64,000 nt of DNA, taken from contig JAWKPM010000001.1 of the NCBI GenBank assembly GCA_041390625.1, forward strand, positions 1 through 64,000, written 5' to 3'. The notes below the pieces were generated by a model. That model was given only the letters and a program-made list of their open reading frames with translations, did not search any database and was not told where the DNA came from. Positions 40,807 through 50,532 of the stretch are shown here, one piece after another. The stretch's first letter is position 1. Each line of letters begins with the position of its first letter. Made by a program: the position numbers and the translations under genes. This DNA comes from RBC038 sp041390625 (lineage in GTDB: Bacteria; Chloroflexota; Dehalococcoidia; UBA2979).

Positions 40807-41517
40807 ATGCGGATGCGCGTTCGGAGCGCGGTCGGACAGTTCGATTACTACCGACGGTCGACCGGCCTCGGTGGAGCGCTTCGCATCCTCGGGCTCACGC
40901 TGCTGAGGCCGATCTACTTCCGCGACTCCTTTGTGGTCACGGTGCGGCGTCGCGGGCCGGACTGGTCGCAGGTGCCGATGCCCGGCGAAGGCACCGTGCG
41001 TGTCGCGATCGTACGGACCGCGGAGGAGTACGACGCAGTAGAGCCTCACACGCATCCGTACGTCCGCCAACAGGGGCTCCGCGAGTTCCTCGCGGACGGG
41101 GATGACCGCTACGTCGCCCTGACCGAGTTCTGCGACGACGAGCATCCGCCACAGTTCGTCGGGTTTCGGATGTTCGAGCTCGCGCGGTTCATCATTCACG
41201 ACTACGGATTCGGTGGGCCGCTGCCCTCGAACTTCGTCATGAACCTCGAGGTGGGCATCGCGCCCGAATTCCGCGGCCACCGCCTGCTCGGGCGTGCGCA
41301 GCTGGACAGCTATCGGTACCAGGACAGCATCGGCGTGGACACGATGGTGTCGCTCGTGCGGTCGCACAACGCCGCCTCGTTCAGAGCCACGGGCCAGGTC
41401 CTCGAGGGCTCGCGCCACGACCTCCTCGGACCATTCGCCATCACGAGCTGGTTCGGCGGGCTGCGGCGCTCGACGCCCGACTGGAACGAACTGCGGCGCT
41501 TCATCGTGGAGGAGTAG
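40807..41517 (+). CDS. divergent GNAT-like protein, paralog E
   Basis: A 236-aa copy, the same length as D and highly similar: RPIYFRDSFVVTV, HPYVRQQGLREFLADGDDRY, FGGPLPSNFVMNLEVGIAPE, FRGHRLLGRAQLDSY, VRSHNAASFRATG and SWFGGLRRSTPDWNELR. ATG 40807 is chosen to match D; GTG 40801 is close by. A TTCTGTCAAC word lies about 70 bp upstream, as for F. Confidence 0.75.
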   Translation: MRMRVRSAVGQFDYYRRSTGLGGALRILGLTLLRPIYFRDSFVVTVRRRGPDWSQVPMPGEGTVRVAIVRTAEEYDAVEPHTHPYVRQQGLREFLADGDDRYVALTEFCDDEHPPQFVGFRMFELARFIIHDYGFGGPLPSNFVMNLEVGIAPEFRGHRLLGRAQLDSYRYQDSIGVDTMVSLVRSHNAASFRATGQVLEGSRHDLLGPFAITSWFGGLRRSTPDWNELRRFIVEE

Positions 41518-41546
41518 CGCCACGCACGGCTCGACACGCGCATGTA

Positions 41547-41556
41547 TTCTGTCAAC
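41547..41556. promoter_or_regulatory. TTCTGTCAAC motif
   Basis: Second exact copy, 27 bp upstream of the paralog F start. Overlaps a -10-like TATTCT. Confidence 0.4.
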
Positions 41557-41582
41557 TAGTCAGTGCCCGCACCTCGGAGATC

Positions 41583-42341
41583 ATGATGTGGCGAGGATGG
41601 CAGACCGCCATCGAGCAGTTCGCGTACTACCGGCGGTCAGCCGGGTGGTCGGCCGCGCTGCAGCTCGCCGCGCGCAACGCGGTGCGACCGATCTACTACC
41701 GCGACGAGTTCCGCCTCCGCGTCTCGCGCCGCCTCGAGAACTGGGCCGACGACCCCATTCCCGAGGGGCCGGGCACCATCCATGCGCTCGCGGTGGAGTC
41801 GGTCGAGGCGTACGACGCCCTCGAGCCGCGCATTCACCCTTACGTCCGGCGGCAGGGGCTGCGTGACTTCCTCGCGGGCGGGAGCGGCGGCCGCTACATC
41901 GTCCTGACCGAGTACACACCGGAGGACGGCGGCCCCGCCCCGATCATCGGGTTCCGGATGTACGAGCGCGGACGCTTCTCGATCTACGAGTACGGCTTCG
42001 GTGGGCCGCTGCCCGAGAGCTTCGCGATGAACCTCGATACGGGCGTGGCACCGGAGTATCGCGGCCAGCGCATCCAGGCGCGCGGCCGCCGCGAGAACAT
42101 CGGTCATCGGGTGCGGCTCGGCATCGACACCACGGTCTCCGTCGTGCGCACGCACAACGCGGCCTCGCTGCGGAGCGGCAGCCGGCCTCGGGTGGGGCGC
42201 GTCCGGGACGAGGTCGGCGTCTTCGCGATCACGAGCTGGTTCGGCGGACGATGGCGGCAGACGCCGAACTGGGAGCGCCTGCGCCAGCGCATCCTCGAGG
42301 GGCCACCGGAGGCCGTAGCGGTGGCCGGCGCACCTCGATAG
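41583..42341 (+). CDS. divergent GNAT-like protein, paralog F
   Basis: A 252-aa copy: RPIYYRDEFRLRVSRRLENW, IHPYVRRQGLRDFLAGG, FGGPLPESFAMNLDTGVAPE, YRGQRIQARGRRENI, VRTHNAASLRSGS and SWFGGRWRQTPNWERLR. Its WFGGRW end resembles A-C while the centre resembles D and E, bridging the two subgroups. ATG 41583 or 41586 follow CGGAG. The next gene is the GT4 glycosyltransferase 170 bp downstream. Confidence 0.75.
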   Translation: MMWRGWQTAIEQFAYYRRSAGWSAALQLAARNAVRPIYYRDEFRLRVSRRLENWADDPIPEGPGTIHALAVESVEAYDALEPRIHPYVRRQGLRDFLAGGSGGRYIVLTEYTPEDGGPAPIIGFRMYERGRFSIYEYGFGGPLPESFAMNLDTGVAPEYRGQRIQARGRRENIGHRVRLGIDTTVSVVRTHNAASLRSGSRPRVGRVRDEVGVFAITSWFGGRWRQTPNWERLRQRILEGPPEAVAVAGAPR

Positions 42342-42512
42342 CCGAGCCGACCTCGAGAACCAGTGACCTCGTTGACCTCGATCTGACCGTGTGCGACAAC
42401 GGAGGCGGTCGCCCCACGGGCGGCCGGTCCCGCCGACTGACTCGTGAGGCGCGAGCGCGCCGTCGATGATCGATGACGCCTCGCCGCTGCGCGTGGCGAT
42501 GGGGGACGAGAT

Positions 42513-43718
42513 ATGAACCGTCGAGGGTCGCGCCGCCGCGCGTGCGTGGTGCGCCACAGCTACTACCCGAGCGAGCTGAACCTCAAACGCGAAGCGGAGG
42601 CGCTGCGCGACGAAGGCTTCGACGTCTCCGTGATCTGTCTGCGGCGCGAGGACGAGCCCTCGCGCGAGACGGTCGAGGGCGTCGAGGTGTACCGGATGCC
42701 GGTGGGGCATCGACGCGGGGCAATTCCTCGATACCTGCTCGAGTACAACTTCTTCTTCGTCCTCGCGACGTTCCGACTGCTGATGCTGCACGTGCGGCGG
42801 CGCGTGAGCGTGGTGCAGATCAACACGATGCCGGACTATCTCGTGTTCGTGGCGCTGCTGCCTCGATTGACCGGGGCGCGGGTGGTGCTGCACGTCCACG
42901 AACCGATGCCTGAGCTCTTCGGGACGCTGTTCCCCGGGCGGAAATACGCGCCGCTGGTGGCGGCGATTCGCTTCTCGGAGCGGATCAGCATCGCCTTCGC
43001 AGACCGGGTGCTCACGGTCACGGAGCAGATGAAGCAGCGCCTGGTCGAGCGCGGCGCGGACGCCTCCAAGATCACGGTGATCCTCAACGTGCCGGACACG
43101 CGGGTGATCCGAGCCTCGGAGACGGACGCGGTGGTGCCCTCGAGCGATGAGGCACCGTACATCCTCACGCACGGCGCGATCGAGGAGCGCTACGGCCCGG
43201 ACGTCATCGTGCGCGCGATGGCGCTGCTGCGCGAGGACCTGCCGGAGCTCGAGTTCCACCTCCTCGGGGCGGGCGACTACGTCGAGGAGCTGCTCGCCCT
43301 TGTCGCGAACCTCGGGGTGAGCGAGCGGGTCAGGTACCTCGGGTTCGTGCCCCACGCGACGATGATCGCGGAGGTCAGCCACACGGTGGCGGGCATCGTG
43401 CCGATGCAGTCGAACCCGTACTCGAACCTGGTCCACACGAACAAGATGTATGAGTACATCGAACTCGGACGCCCTGTCATCGCGTCACGCCTCGACTCGG
43501 TGGCGGCCTACTTTGGGGATGACGCGATCGCATACTTCACGCCGGGTGACCCAGCCGACCTGGCGCGTCGGGTGCGGGAGACGGTCGCGGACCCGGAGGC
43601 GGCGCAACGCCGGGCCGCGCGCGCCCGCGAGGTCTACGCCGGCATCCGCTGGGACCACGAGCGGGAGCGGTATCTCGAGGTGTACCGGGGCCTCGTGCCG
43701 GCCGACGGACCTCGATGA
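42513..43718 (+). CDS. GT4-family glycosyltransferase
   Basis: A 401-aa GT-B glycosyltransferase. N-terminal Rossmann domain: RHSYYPSELNLKREAEALRD and VHEPMPELFG. C-terminal donor-binding domain: ILTHGAIEERYGPDVIVRAM, HLLGAGDYVEEL, GFVPHATMIAEV, and the acidic YEYIELGRPVIAS corresponding to the EX7E region. It transfers a sugar from a nucleotide-sugar donor, here presumably during repeat-unit assembly. ATG 42513 follows a GGGGGACGAG. First biosynthetic gene of the polysaccharide locus. Confidence 0.88.
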   Translation: MNRRGSRRRACVVRHSYYPSELNLKREAEALRDEGFDVSVICLRREDEPSRETVEGVEVYRMPVGHRRGAIPRYLLEYNFFFVLATFRLLMLHVRRRVSVVQINTMPDYLVFVALLPRLTGARVVLHVHEPMPELFGTLFPGRKYAPLVAAIRFSERISIAFADRVLTVTEQMKQRLVERGADASKITVILNVPDTRVIRASETDAVVPSSDEAPYILTHGAIEERYGPDVIVRAMALLREDLPELEFHLLGAGDYVEELLALVANLGVSERVRYLGFVPHATMIAEVSHTVAGIVPMQSNPYSNLVHTNKMYEYIELGRPVIASRLDSVAAYFGDDAIAYFTPGDPADLARRVRETVADPEAAQRRAARAREVYAGIRWDHERERYLEVYRGLVPADGPR

Positions 43719-44125
43719 TCGTGTGCTCGGCGAGCGACTTCGGACCCTGCCACTGTGTCAGGTTTGCGGGGCATCGAACCACGCTATTTCGTCGTCGATA
43801 GCGCGTCGATCGAAGCTCGCGTCTCGCCGAGCAACCCACATGACAGATTGGCAGCCGATTCTGAGAATCCTTTAACCGTCTGCGCCACTTCGTCATTCTG
43901 ATATCTCTTGACACTTTACCGGTAACTGCATAACGTCTCTCTCGTCCCTAATTGGTGGCGGAACTCAGAGCCCAACATGCACCTGCTCAAAGCCGTTTTC
44001 GCACGGCCGGGCGGAGCTTTGCATCTGAACCGGCACCACCATCGCCGCGTGCAGGACGCAGCGAGGCACACGGTCGGCAGCCGCTGCGACGGCGGTCGAG
44101 ACCGGAGTCGAAGAGGATGCTCGAG
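43719..44125. other. intergenic region with promoter, no gene
   Basis: About 400 bp. It contains a strong sigma-A-type promoter (43908-43936) and a GTCATTCTG word at 43892. Its lower GC content is unlike the coding neighbours. The ~185-bp leader from the promoter to the next ATG shows no obvious terminator or attenuator. Confidence 0.65.
43908..43936 (+). promoter_or_regulatory. sigma-A-type promoter of the polysaccharide operon
   Basis: Consensus TTGACA (43908-43913) and TAACGT (43931-43936) with exactly 17 bp between. It faces the Gfo/Idh/MocA gene and the nine-gene run behind it. Confidence 0.7.
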
Positions 44126-45145
44126 ATGAACATCGGTGTGGTGGGGTACGGCTACTGGGGCTCGAAGCACGCGAGGGTGATGTGCTCCGTCCCGGGGGTC
44201 AGCGTCACCATCATCGAGTCCGACGACCGACGACGGGCCGCGGCCGCAGCGGCCTTCCCGATGGCTCGAACGGCGGCCGACCTCGACGAGGCGCTGCCGA
44301 AGCTCGACGGCATCGTCGTGGCCACGCCTCCCGGCTCGCACGCCTCGATCGGCATGCGCGCCCTCGAGGCCGGCGTGCACGTGATGGTGGAGAAGCCGCT
44401 GGCGCGTTCCATGCGCGACGCGGAGACGATGGTGGAGCTGGCCGCACAGCGGAACCTCGTCCTGATGGTGGGACACACCTTCGAGTACAACCCGGCCGTC
44501 CTGTGGCTGAAGGGCGCCTTCGACCGCGGTGAGCTGGGCGACCTGTACTACCTCGACAGCGCGCGTCGGAACCTGGGGCTGCACCAGCGCGACGTGAACG
44601 TCATCTGGGACCTGGCGCCGCACGACATCTCGATCGCGAACTTCCTGCTGGGCGAGAACCCGACCTCGGTACGGGCGCTCGGCACGGACTACTCGGGCAC
44701 CGGCCAGATCGACGTCGCGCACGTGAGTCTCGTGTACCCGAGCGGCGTGACGGCGTACATCCACGTCAGCTGGCTCGATCCGAGCAAGGTGCGGAAGCTC
44801 ACGGCCGTCGGCAGCGCGAAGATGGTCGAGTACGACGACATGCGCGCCGACGAGCCGATCCGCCTGTTCGACAAGGGCATCACGGTCGGCGAGAGCCGCC
44901 CGCAGGACATGCCGCTCTCCTACCGACACGGCGACATCGTCTCGCCGTTCGTGGCCTACCAGGAGCCGCTCCAACTCGAGGACTCGCACTTCGTCGAGTG
45001 CGTGGCCGGGCACGCGACGTGCCGCACGCCTGGGAGCAGCGGCCTCGAGGTCATGCGCGTCCTCGAGGCGAGCGACGTGGCGCTGGCGACGGGCCGCGAG
45101 GTCCGCATCGAGCCGGCGACCATCGGAACGCTCGTCCCGGCCTAA
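44126..45145 (+). CDS. Gfo/Idh/MocA-family sugar dehydrogenase
   Basis: A 339-aa NAD(P)-dependent oxidoreductase. Cofactor motif MNIGVVGYGYWGSKHARVM at the start, VATPPGSH, then EKPLARSMRDAE with the family Lys, and a catalytic-domain segment WDLAPHDISIANFLLGE. Probably oxidises or reduces a nucleotide-sugar position (WlbA-like), preparing it for the aminotransferase encoded next. ATG 44126 is preferred; ATG 44117 in frame is possible, and AAGAGG precedes both. Confidence 0.88.
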   Translation: MNIGVVGYGYWGSKHARVMCSVPGVSVTIIESDDRRRAAAAAAFPMARTAADLDEALPKLDGIVVATPPGSHASIGMRALEAGVHVMVEKPLARSMRDAETMVELAAQRNLVLMVGHTFEYNPAVLWLKGAFDRGELGDLYYLDSARRNLGLHQRDVNVIWDLAPHDISIANFLLGENPTSVRALGTDYSGTGQIDVAHVSLVYPSGVTAYIHVSWLDPSKVRKLTAVGSAKMVEYDDMRADEPIRLFDKGITVGESRPQDMPLSYRHGDIVSPFVAYQEPLQLEDSHFVECVAGHATCRTPGSSGLEVMRVLEASDVALATGREVRIEPATIGTLVPA

Positions 45146-45190
45146 CGTCCGTCCACCCAGCCCGCCCGCTGGTCCATCGGAGATGCGCTG

Positions 45191-46351
45191 TTGACCGTCC
45201 CGTTTGTCGATCTTCGGCCTGCCCACGACGAGATTCGAGCCGAACTGGACGCCGCATGGCGTGACGTCACAGCCTCGAATGGCTACATCGGCGGTCCGAC
45301 AGTCGAGGCGTTCGAGGCGCGCTGGGCCGCCTACTGCGGGCGCCAGCACTGCGTTGGCGTCGGCAACGGCACGGACGCGATCGAGATTGCGCTCGCGGCC
45401 GCCGGCATCGGGCCGGGCGATGAAGTCATCGTGCCGGCCAACACCTTCATCGCGACGGTCGAGGCGGTCATCACCGCCGGTGCCACGCCGGTGCTGGTGG
45501 ATGTCGACGACGAGACCCTGCTCATCACCGCCGACCACATCGCGGCCGCGATCACACCTCGAACGGCGGCGGTGATCGTCGTGCACCTGTTCGGGCAGGT
45601 CGTGCCGATGGACGCGATCCTCGAGCTGGCGCGCGAGCGCGGGATCATGGTGATCGAGGACGCGGCGCAGGCGCACGGCGCGCGGTGGCGCGGCCGCATC
45701 GCGGGGTCCTTCGGGCACGTGGCAACGTTCAGCTTCTATCCTGGCAAGAACCTCGGCGCATTCGGTGACGGTGGCGCCCTCGTGACCGACGACGCGGCGC
45801 TGGCGACGCGCGCGCGCGAGATCGGCAACCACGGCACGGCGGCGACGAACCGCTATCAGCACCACGTCCTCGGGCGGAACAGCCGCCTCGATGCGCTGCA
45901 GGCAGCGGTGCTGAGCGCGAAGGTCGACCGGCTCGATGCCTGGAACGCCTCGAGGCGTGTCGCGGCGGCACAGTACGACGAGGCGCTGCGCGGCCACGCG
46001 AGCGCGCGGCCGGTGGGCATCGCACCCGAGACCGAGAGCGCGCACCACCTGTACGTCGTGCGCGTGCCGGGACGTGCGCGGGTCCGCGAGGAGCTGGACC
46101 GCCTCGGCATCGGGACGGGCATTCACTACCCGACGCCGTGCCACCTGCACCCGCCCTACCTGGAGTACGCGCGCGAGGCGCTGCCGGTGGCCGAGCAGGC
46201 CTCGATGGAGATCGTCTCACTGCCGATGTTCGCCTACATCACCGAAGCGCAGGTCGCCGAGGCCTCGGCGGGGTTGCTGCAGGCACTGGAATCCGTCCGC
46301 GCGGCCTCAGAGGACGAGGCGGCACGGCTGGTGACGGGACGTTCGCTGTGA
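45191..46351 (+). CDS. DegT/DnrJ/EryC1/StrS sugar aminotransferase
   Basis: A 386-aa PLP enzyme that aminates keto nucleotide sugars. VPFVDLRPAHDEIRAELDAA, NGTDAIEIAL, VIEDAAQAHGARW and the PLP lysine Lys186 in FYPGKNLGAFGDGG are typical, as is TGIHYPTPCHLHP near the end. TTG start at 45191 with GGAG upstream. With the preceding dehydrogenase this gives a route to an amino sugar of the surface polymer. Overlaps the next gene by GTGA. Confidence 0.92.
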   Translation: MTVPFVDLRPAHDEIRAELDAAWRDVTASNGYIGGPTVEAFEARWAAYCGRQHCVGVGNGTDAIEIALAAAGIGPGDEVIVPANTFIATVEAVITAGATPVLVDVDDETLLITADHIAAAITPRTAAVIVVHLFGQVVPMDAILELARERGIMVIEDAAQAHGARWRGRIAGSFGHVATFSFYPGKNLGAFGDGGALVTDDAALATRAREIGNHGTAATNRYQHHVLGRNSRLDALQAAVLSAKVDRLDAWNASRRVAAAQYDEALRGHASARPVGIAPETESAHHLYVVRVPGRARVREELDRLGIGTGIHYPTPCHLHPPYLEYAREALPVAEQASMEIVSLPMFAYITEAQVAEASAGLLQALESVRAASEDEAARLVTGRSL

Positions 46352-47346
46352 CCTCGACGCCGGAGCAGACGCCCGAGAAGGGGCCCGGACGGCTGCCTCC
46401 GATCGGCGATCGGGAGATCGAGCCCCGGAGGCCGGCGGCGGCCACCGAGGAGCCGACGACACCCGAGCAAGCACGCTTCGGCCCGCGGCGGATCGACCCG
46501 CTGCCGGTGCCGGTGGTGCCGGCGATCGCGCCTCGTACCGAGCAGGTCGAGGTCGATGACGAGCCGCTCACACTCCTCGGCGTCGGCCTCGCGCGGCTGT
46601 TCCGCTGGGCGCTGTACGCGGCTGGGATCGTGGTGCTGGCCGGCATCGTCGGATTCATGATGAGCCGCAGCAGCACGCCGATCTACGCGGCGCAGACCGA
46701 CATCTTCTTCCCGCTGGACGCCGACCGCGGCACGGGCTTCCTCCGCGAGGACCGGCGCATCAGCACACAGCTCGAATCGATCCGCAGCCGCTCGATCCTC
46801 GGGCCGGTGGCGGCGCGGCACAGCCTCGAGGTCGACGAACTCGAGCGCATGACCTCGGTCGGGGTCGTCGGCGCCTCGGAGATCATTCGCATCCAGGTGC
46901 AGTCGGAGTCGACGGACGTCGCGCTGGCCGTCGTCGAGGACATCGCCTCGACGTACCTCGCGCAGCTGAGCGACCCGGGCGTCGATGCCGCGCGCGTGCT
47001 GCTGCTCGTGGAGGCTTCGGACATCGAGGACGAGCTCGGCAGCGTGAACGCCGAGATCGCCGACATCGACCCGGCCGACACCGCCACCGCACCGCGACTT
47101 GCGGAACTGCAGGCCGAGCGCACCGCGCTTCTGGCCCGACAGTCGGACGTCGAACAGCGACGCTCGGCATTCGAGGTGCAGCAGGCGCTGCTGCCTCAGC
47201 CGTCCGTCCTCGCGGAGCCTTACGCGCTCTCGAAGCCGGTCGCGCCCAACGTGATCTTCGACACCGCTCGCGGCATGGCCGTGGGCATGGCCCTGGCGAC
47301 CATCATGGTCGCGGCGCTCATCGCGCGCACCGCCTGGCGGGATTAG
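46348..47346 (+). CDS. Wzz-like chain-length determinant protein
   Basis: A 332-aa protein with a Pro-rich cytosolic N-terminus, a TM helix near residues 85-110 (ALYAAGIVVLAGIVGFMMS), a long extracytoplasmic region with a predicted coiled coil (VEASDIEDELGSVNAEIADI, LAELQAERTALLARQSDVEQ) and a final TM helix (AVGMALATIMVAALIA). This is the layout of Wzz/polysaccharide co-polymerase proteins that set polymer length. No kinase domain is attached. GTG start overlaps the aminotransferase stop. Confidence 0.8.
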   Translation: MTSTPEQTPEKGPGRLPPIGDREIEPRRPAAATEEPTTPEQARFGPRRIDPLPVPVVPAIAPRTEQVEVDDEPLTLLGVGLARLFRWALYAAGIVVLAGIVGFMMSRSSTPIYAAQTDIFFPLDADRGTGFLREDRRISTQLESIRSRSILGPVAARHSLEVDELERMTSVGVVGASEIIRIQVQSESTDVALAVVEDIASTYLAQLSDPGVDAARVLLLVEASDIEDELGSVNAEIADIDPADTATAPRLAELQAERTALLARQSDVEQRRSAFEVQQALLPQPSVLAEPYALSKPVAPNVIFDTARGMAVGMALATIMVAALIARTAWRD

Positions 47347-47347
47347 C

Positions 47348-49021
47348 GTGACGGCCACCGTTCCCACGGCATCGGCAACGTCCGCCACGCCCAGCGCGCC
47401 GGGGCGGTCGACGGTCGCCCGCGACTCGCTGACGGTCAGCGCGTGGTCCGCTGTGAGCCGCGCCACGGGCCTCGTGCGAATGGTGGTCGCGGGTGCGGTG
47501 CTGGGCCCGACGTTTCTCGCGAACATCTACTCGAGCACGAACCTGCTGCCGACGCTGCTGTACCAGATGATGGCCGGTCCGCTGATCGCGGCGATGCTCG
47601 TGCCACCCCTCGTGCGGCACTTCGACCTCGGTGACACGAAGAGCGCCTCGAGGCTCGCGAACGCCTCGTTCAGCCTGATCATGACGGGCTTCCTCGTGGC
47701 GGTGCTGCTGGCATTCGTGGCCAGCCCGGTCATCGTGCGGCTGCTGGTCATCGGCATCCCGACGGAGGCGCGAGGCGATGCGCAGTGGGCCGCGTGGTTC
47801 CTGCTGCTGATGGTCGCCCCACAGGTCATGATGTACGGCATCACCGGCGTCGCGACCGCGGTGCAGCAGTCACGGGGACGTTTCGCGTTCCCGGCTGCCG
47901 CGCAGGTCATCGAGAACTTCTGCGTCATCGGCGTGCTGGTGGTCGCGGCGCGCCTCTACCCCTCGGCGGTCACGGTGACCGAGGCCGACACGCGCTTCTT
48001 GCTGCTGATCGGCCTCGGGACGACCGCTGCCACGGCGGTGCACGCCACGGCGCAGTGGCTGGGCGCGCGAGCCGCCGGCCTGACGCTGCGTGCGCAGTTC
48101 CACTGGCGTGACCCCGAGGTCCGCGAGATCGCGAGTCTCGCACTGCCATCCATCGGCACGGCGGCCATCGGAACGGGCCGCTTCTTTGCGCTGGTGGTGG
48201 TGGCCGGCCTCGTGCCCGGCGGGGTCATCGCCATGCAGCTCGGCGTGCAGTTCTCGACGCTGCCGATCGCCCTCGGGGCACGGCCGATCAGCCAGGCGCT
48301 GCTGCCTCGGCTGTCGCGCCTGCGCAACGCCGGCGACCCCCGCGCCTTCCTCGAGTACCGCGCGGCGATCGGGATGGCACTCTGGATCGGTGTGCCGGCG
48401 GCGATCGGTCTCGTGGTACTGAGCGGGCCGCTGGCGAACGCCGTCGCGCTCGGCGAGATGAACAACGACCGAGGGCGCGACCTGATCCGAGTCGCCGTGG
48501 CGGCGTTCGGCCTGACCGTGGCCGGGCTCTCGGTGGTCGAGGTGGCGCGACAGGCCGCCTACTCCTCGAGGGATGCACTCGGGCCGTTCCAGATCGCGAT
48601 GTTCCGCACGGTCCTCGCGATTCCGACGTTCGCGATCGCGGCCGTGATGGCGGACGGCGCGAACATGTTGCTGGTGCTCGGCATCGGGTCCGCGATCGCC
48701 GACGTGATCTCGGCCACCCTCCTCGACCGCCGCATCAAGGGCGGGGCGAGCGACGGCGGCAATCTCATGCGCTGGCTCGCGCGCGACTTCATCATCGCCT
48801 CGATCGCGGTCGGCATCGCGTGGGTGACACAGGCGGTGATCGCCTCGGTGGCGCCGGACGGGCGCATCGGAATGACGCTGGCGCTCCTCGTGGCCTCGGG
48901 TCTCGGCCTCGTGATCTACGTGGTGGCGCAGCTCGTCGTGGGGTCGCCGGAGTTCGACACGCTGGGCAAGATGCCGAAGCTGCCGTTCGGGCGGCGACGG
49001 AGCGAAGCGCCGACGACATGA
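47348..49021 (+). CDS. MurJ/MviN-like polysaccharide flippase
   Basis: A 557-aa MOP-superfamily exporter with about 14 membrane segments. SRATGLVRMVVAGAVLGPTF at the start and NLLPTLLYQMMAGPLIAAML match the MurJ family. In this context it probably flips the lipid-linked repeat unit, although a murein-precursor role cannot be excluded. GTG start one base after the previous stop; its TGA overlaps the next ATG. Confidence 0.85.
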   Translation: MTATVPTASATSATPSAPGRSTVARDSLTVSAWSAVSRATGLVRMVVAGAVLGPTFLANIYSSTNLLPTLLYQMMAGPLIAAMLVPPLVRHFDLGDTKSASRLANASFSLIMTGFLVAVLLAFVASPVIVRLLVIGIPTEARGDAQWAAWFLLLMVAPQVMMYGITGVATAVQQSRGRFAFPAAAQVIENFCVIGVLVVAARLYPSAVTVTEADTRFLLLIGLGTTAATAVHATAQWLGARAAGLTLRAQFHWRDPEVREIASLALPSIGTAAIGTGRFFALVVVAGLVPGGVIAMQLGVQFSTLPIALGARPISQALLPRLSRLRNAGDPRAFLEYRAAIGMALWIGVPAAIGLVVLSGPLANAVALGEMNNDRGRDLIRVAVAAFGLTVAGLSVVEVARQAAYSSRDALGPFQIAMFRTVLAIPTFAIAAVMADGANMLLVLGIGSAIADVISATLLDRRIKGGASDGGNLMRWLARDFIIASIAVGIAWVTQAVIASVAPDGRIGMTLALLVASGLGLVIYVVAQLVVGSPEFDTLGKMPKLPFGRRRSEAPTT

Positions 49022-50532
49022 CCACGCTCGCGACCGCCCGCGCGGCCGGCCGGGCCCACTTCGAGACGCACTTCGACATCATCCTCGTCGCGCTGTTCGC
49101 CGTGGCGGCGGTGCTGCTGGTCGGCCTCGCCTCGATGGCGCCGCCGATCCTCGGACTGCTGCTCGTGGGCGCGCTGATGGGCGCGGCAGTCACGGCCGTG
49201 GTGATCGTGTGGCCGCCGGCGGCGGCGTACTTCTTCCTCGCGACCATGCCGTTCCTCGCGGGCGTCGAGCGCGGCGCGGTGCTGCCGCTGGTGCGCCCGA
49301 ACGAGGCAGTGCAGTTCCTCCTCGGCGGAGCGCTGATCGTGCGGGCGCTCGCGCTGTTCGTGGGCGGGCATCGCTTCCCGCTGCGACTGAGCACGATGGA
49401 GATCGCACTCCTCGTGATGGCGATCTGCGGCTCATTCCTGCCGCTGGGCTGGCTCGTCATCCGCGAGCGCGGACTGCCCTTCTCTGAGATCCTCGCGACG
49501 GTGCCGCTGTGGCGCTACGTCGCGCTGTACCTCCTCATCCGAATGAGCATCAGCACGGAGGCCCAGGTCCGCACGTGCCTCTGGATCGGGCTCCTCGGCG
49601 CGTGCGCCGTCTCCTTGATCGCGATCGCGCAGGTCCTCAACATCGGCCCGACGCAGGCGATCATCAATCGCTTCTGGACGCCGGGCGGCGTCGCGAACGC
49701 CGTGGCGAGCGGCCGCGGCACGGCCACCCTCTCGTCCTCGCACGCCACGGGTGACGTGCTCTCGTTCAACATCGCGGTCGTCCTCGGGCTGCTGCTCATG
49801 ACCGACATGCAGCGCCTCGTGAAGCTGTTCGCGATCGGGGTGGCGGCCCTGCTGGTCCTCGGCACGCTGGCGAGCGCGCAGTTCTCGGGCGCGCTCTCGC
49901 TCATGACCGTCCTCGGCGTCGTCGCGATCACGATGCGGCGGGTGCGCGAAGTGCTCATCGGTGGCGCGGTCGCCGCGTTCGCCGGCGGCATACTGCTGTG
50001 GCCCGTGATCTCGATCCGGCTCTCGGAGTTCGGGGACCGCGGCCTGCCGCAGAGCTGGGCGGTGCGGTTCGACAACCTCGCGACGTTCTACATCCCCGAC
50101 CTGGTCAACTTCGGCTGGATCCTCGGTGTGCGACCCGACTCAGTGGTCCCGGCGCCCGAGGACTGGCGCGTGCTGATCTTCCTCGAGAGCGGCTATCTCT
50201 GGCTGCTGTGGGTCGGCGGGGTGCCGCTGCTGCTGTCGTTCATCTGGTTCGTCACAAGCGGCATGCGGCAGACGTTCGGCACCGCGCGCCTGCGGAACGA
50301 CGCCATCGGCGTGGCGGCCCTCGGCGGGCTGAGCTCGCTGGCGGCGCTGACCATTCTCATGCTGTTCGACCCGCACCTCACCATTCGAGGCGCCGGCGAC
50401 ACACTGTTCACCCTGCTCGCGCTCGCCGCCGTTCCGGCCGCCGCCGGTGCGCGCGCCTCGAACCCACCCGATCGGCGAGACGTCACGACCGACGCTGCTC
50501 GCCGCCTCGAACCGCGAGGAGCGCTCCCATGA
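49018..50532 (+). CDS. O-antigen ligase/polymerase-like membrane protein
   Basis: A 504-aa polytopic protein, about 11-12 hydrophobic segments, with a large periplasmic-type loop near residues 350-385 (RLSEFGDRGLPQSWAVRFDN, VRPDSVVPAPEDWR). The FLESGYLWLLWVGGVPLLL segment is typical of Wzy/WaaL proteins that join polymer units. Sequence is diverged, so polymerase versus ligase cannot be decided. ATG overlaps the flippase stop, and its own stop overlaps the sugar-transferase ATG. Confidence 0.78.
   Translation: MTTLATARAAGRAHFETHFDIILVALFAVAAVLLVGLASMAPPILGLLLVGALMGAAVTAVVIVWPPAAAYFFLATMPFLAGVERGAVLPLVRPNEAVQFLLGGALIVRALALFVGGHRFPLRLSTMEIALLVMAICGSFLPLGWLVIRERGLPFSEILATVPLWRYVALYLLIRMSISTEAQVRTCLWIGLLGACAVSLIAIAQVLNIGPTQAIINRFWTPGGVANAVASGRGTATLSSSHATGDVLSFNIAVVLGLLLMTDMQRLVKLFAIGVAALLVLGTLASAQFSGALSLMTVLGVVAITMRRVREVLIGGAVAAFAGGILLWPVISIRLSEFGDRGLPQSWAVRFDNLATFYIPDLVNFGWILGVRPDSVVPAPEDWRVLIFLESGYLWLLWVGGVPLLLSFIWFVTSGMRQTFGTARLRNDAIGVAALGGLSSLAALTILMLFDPHLTIRGAGDTLFTLLALAAVPAAAGARASNPPDRRDVTTDAARRLEPRGALP

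Noticed and set aside
43916..46150. A 744-aa open frame on the minus strand opposite the dehydrogenase and aminotransferase genes
   Set aside because: Shadow frame caused by high GC and codon bias; His/Arg/Asp-rich without motifs, while the plus strand holds two clear enzyme families.
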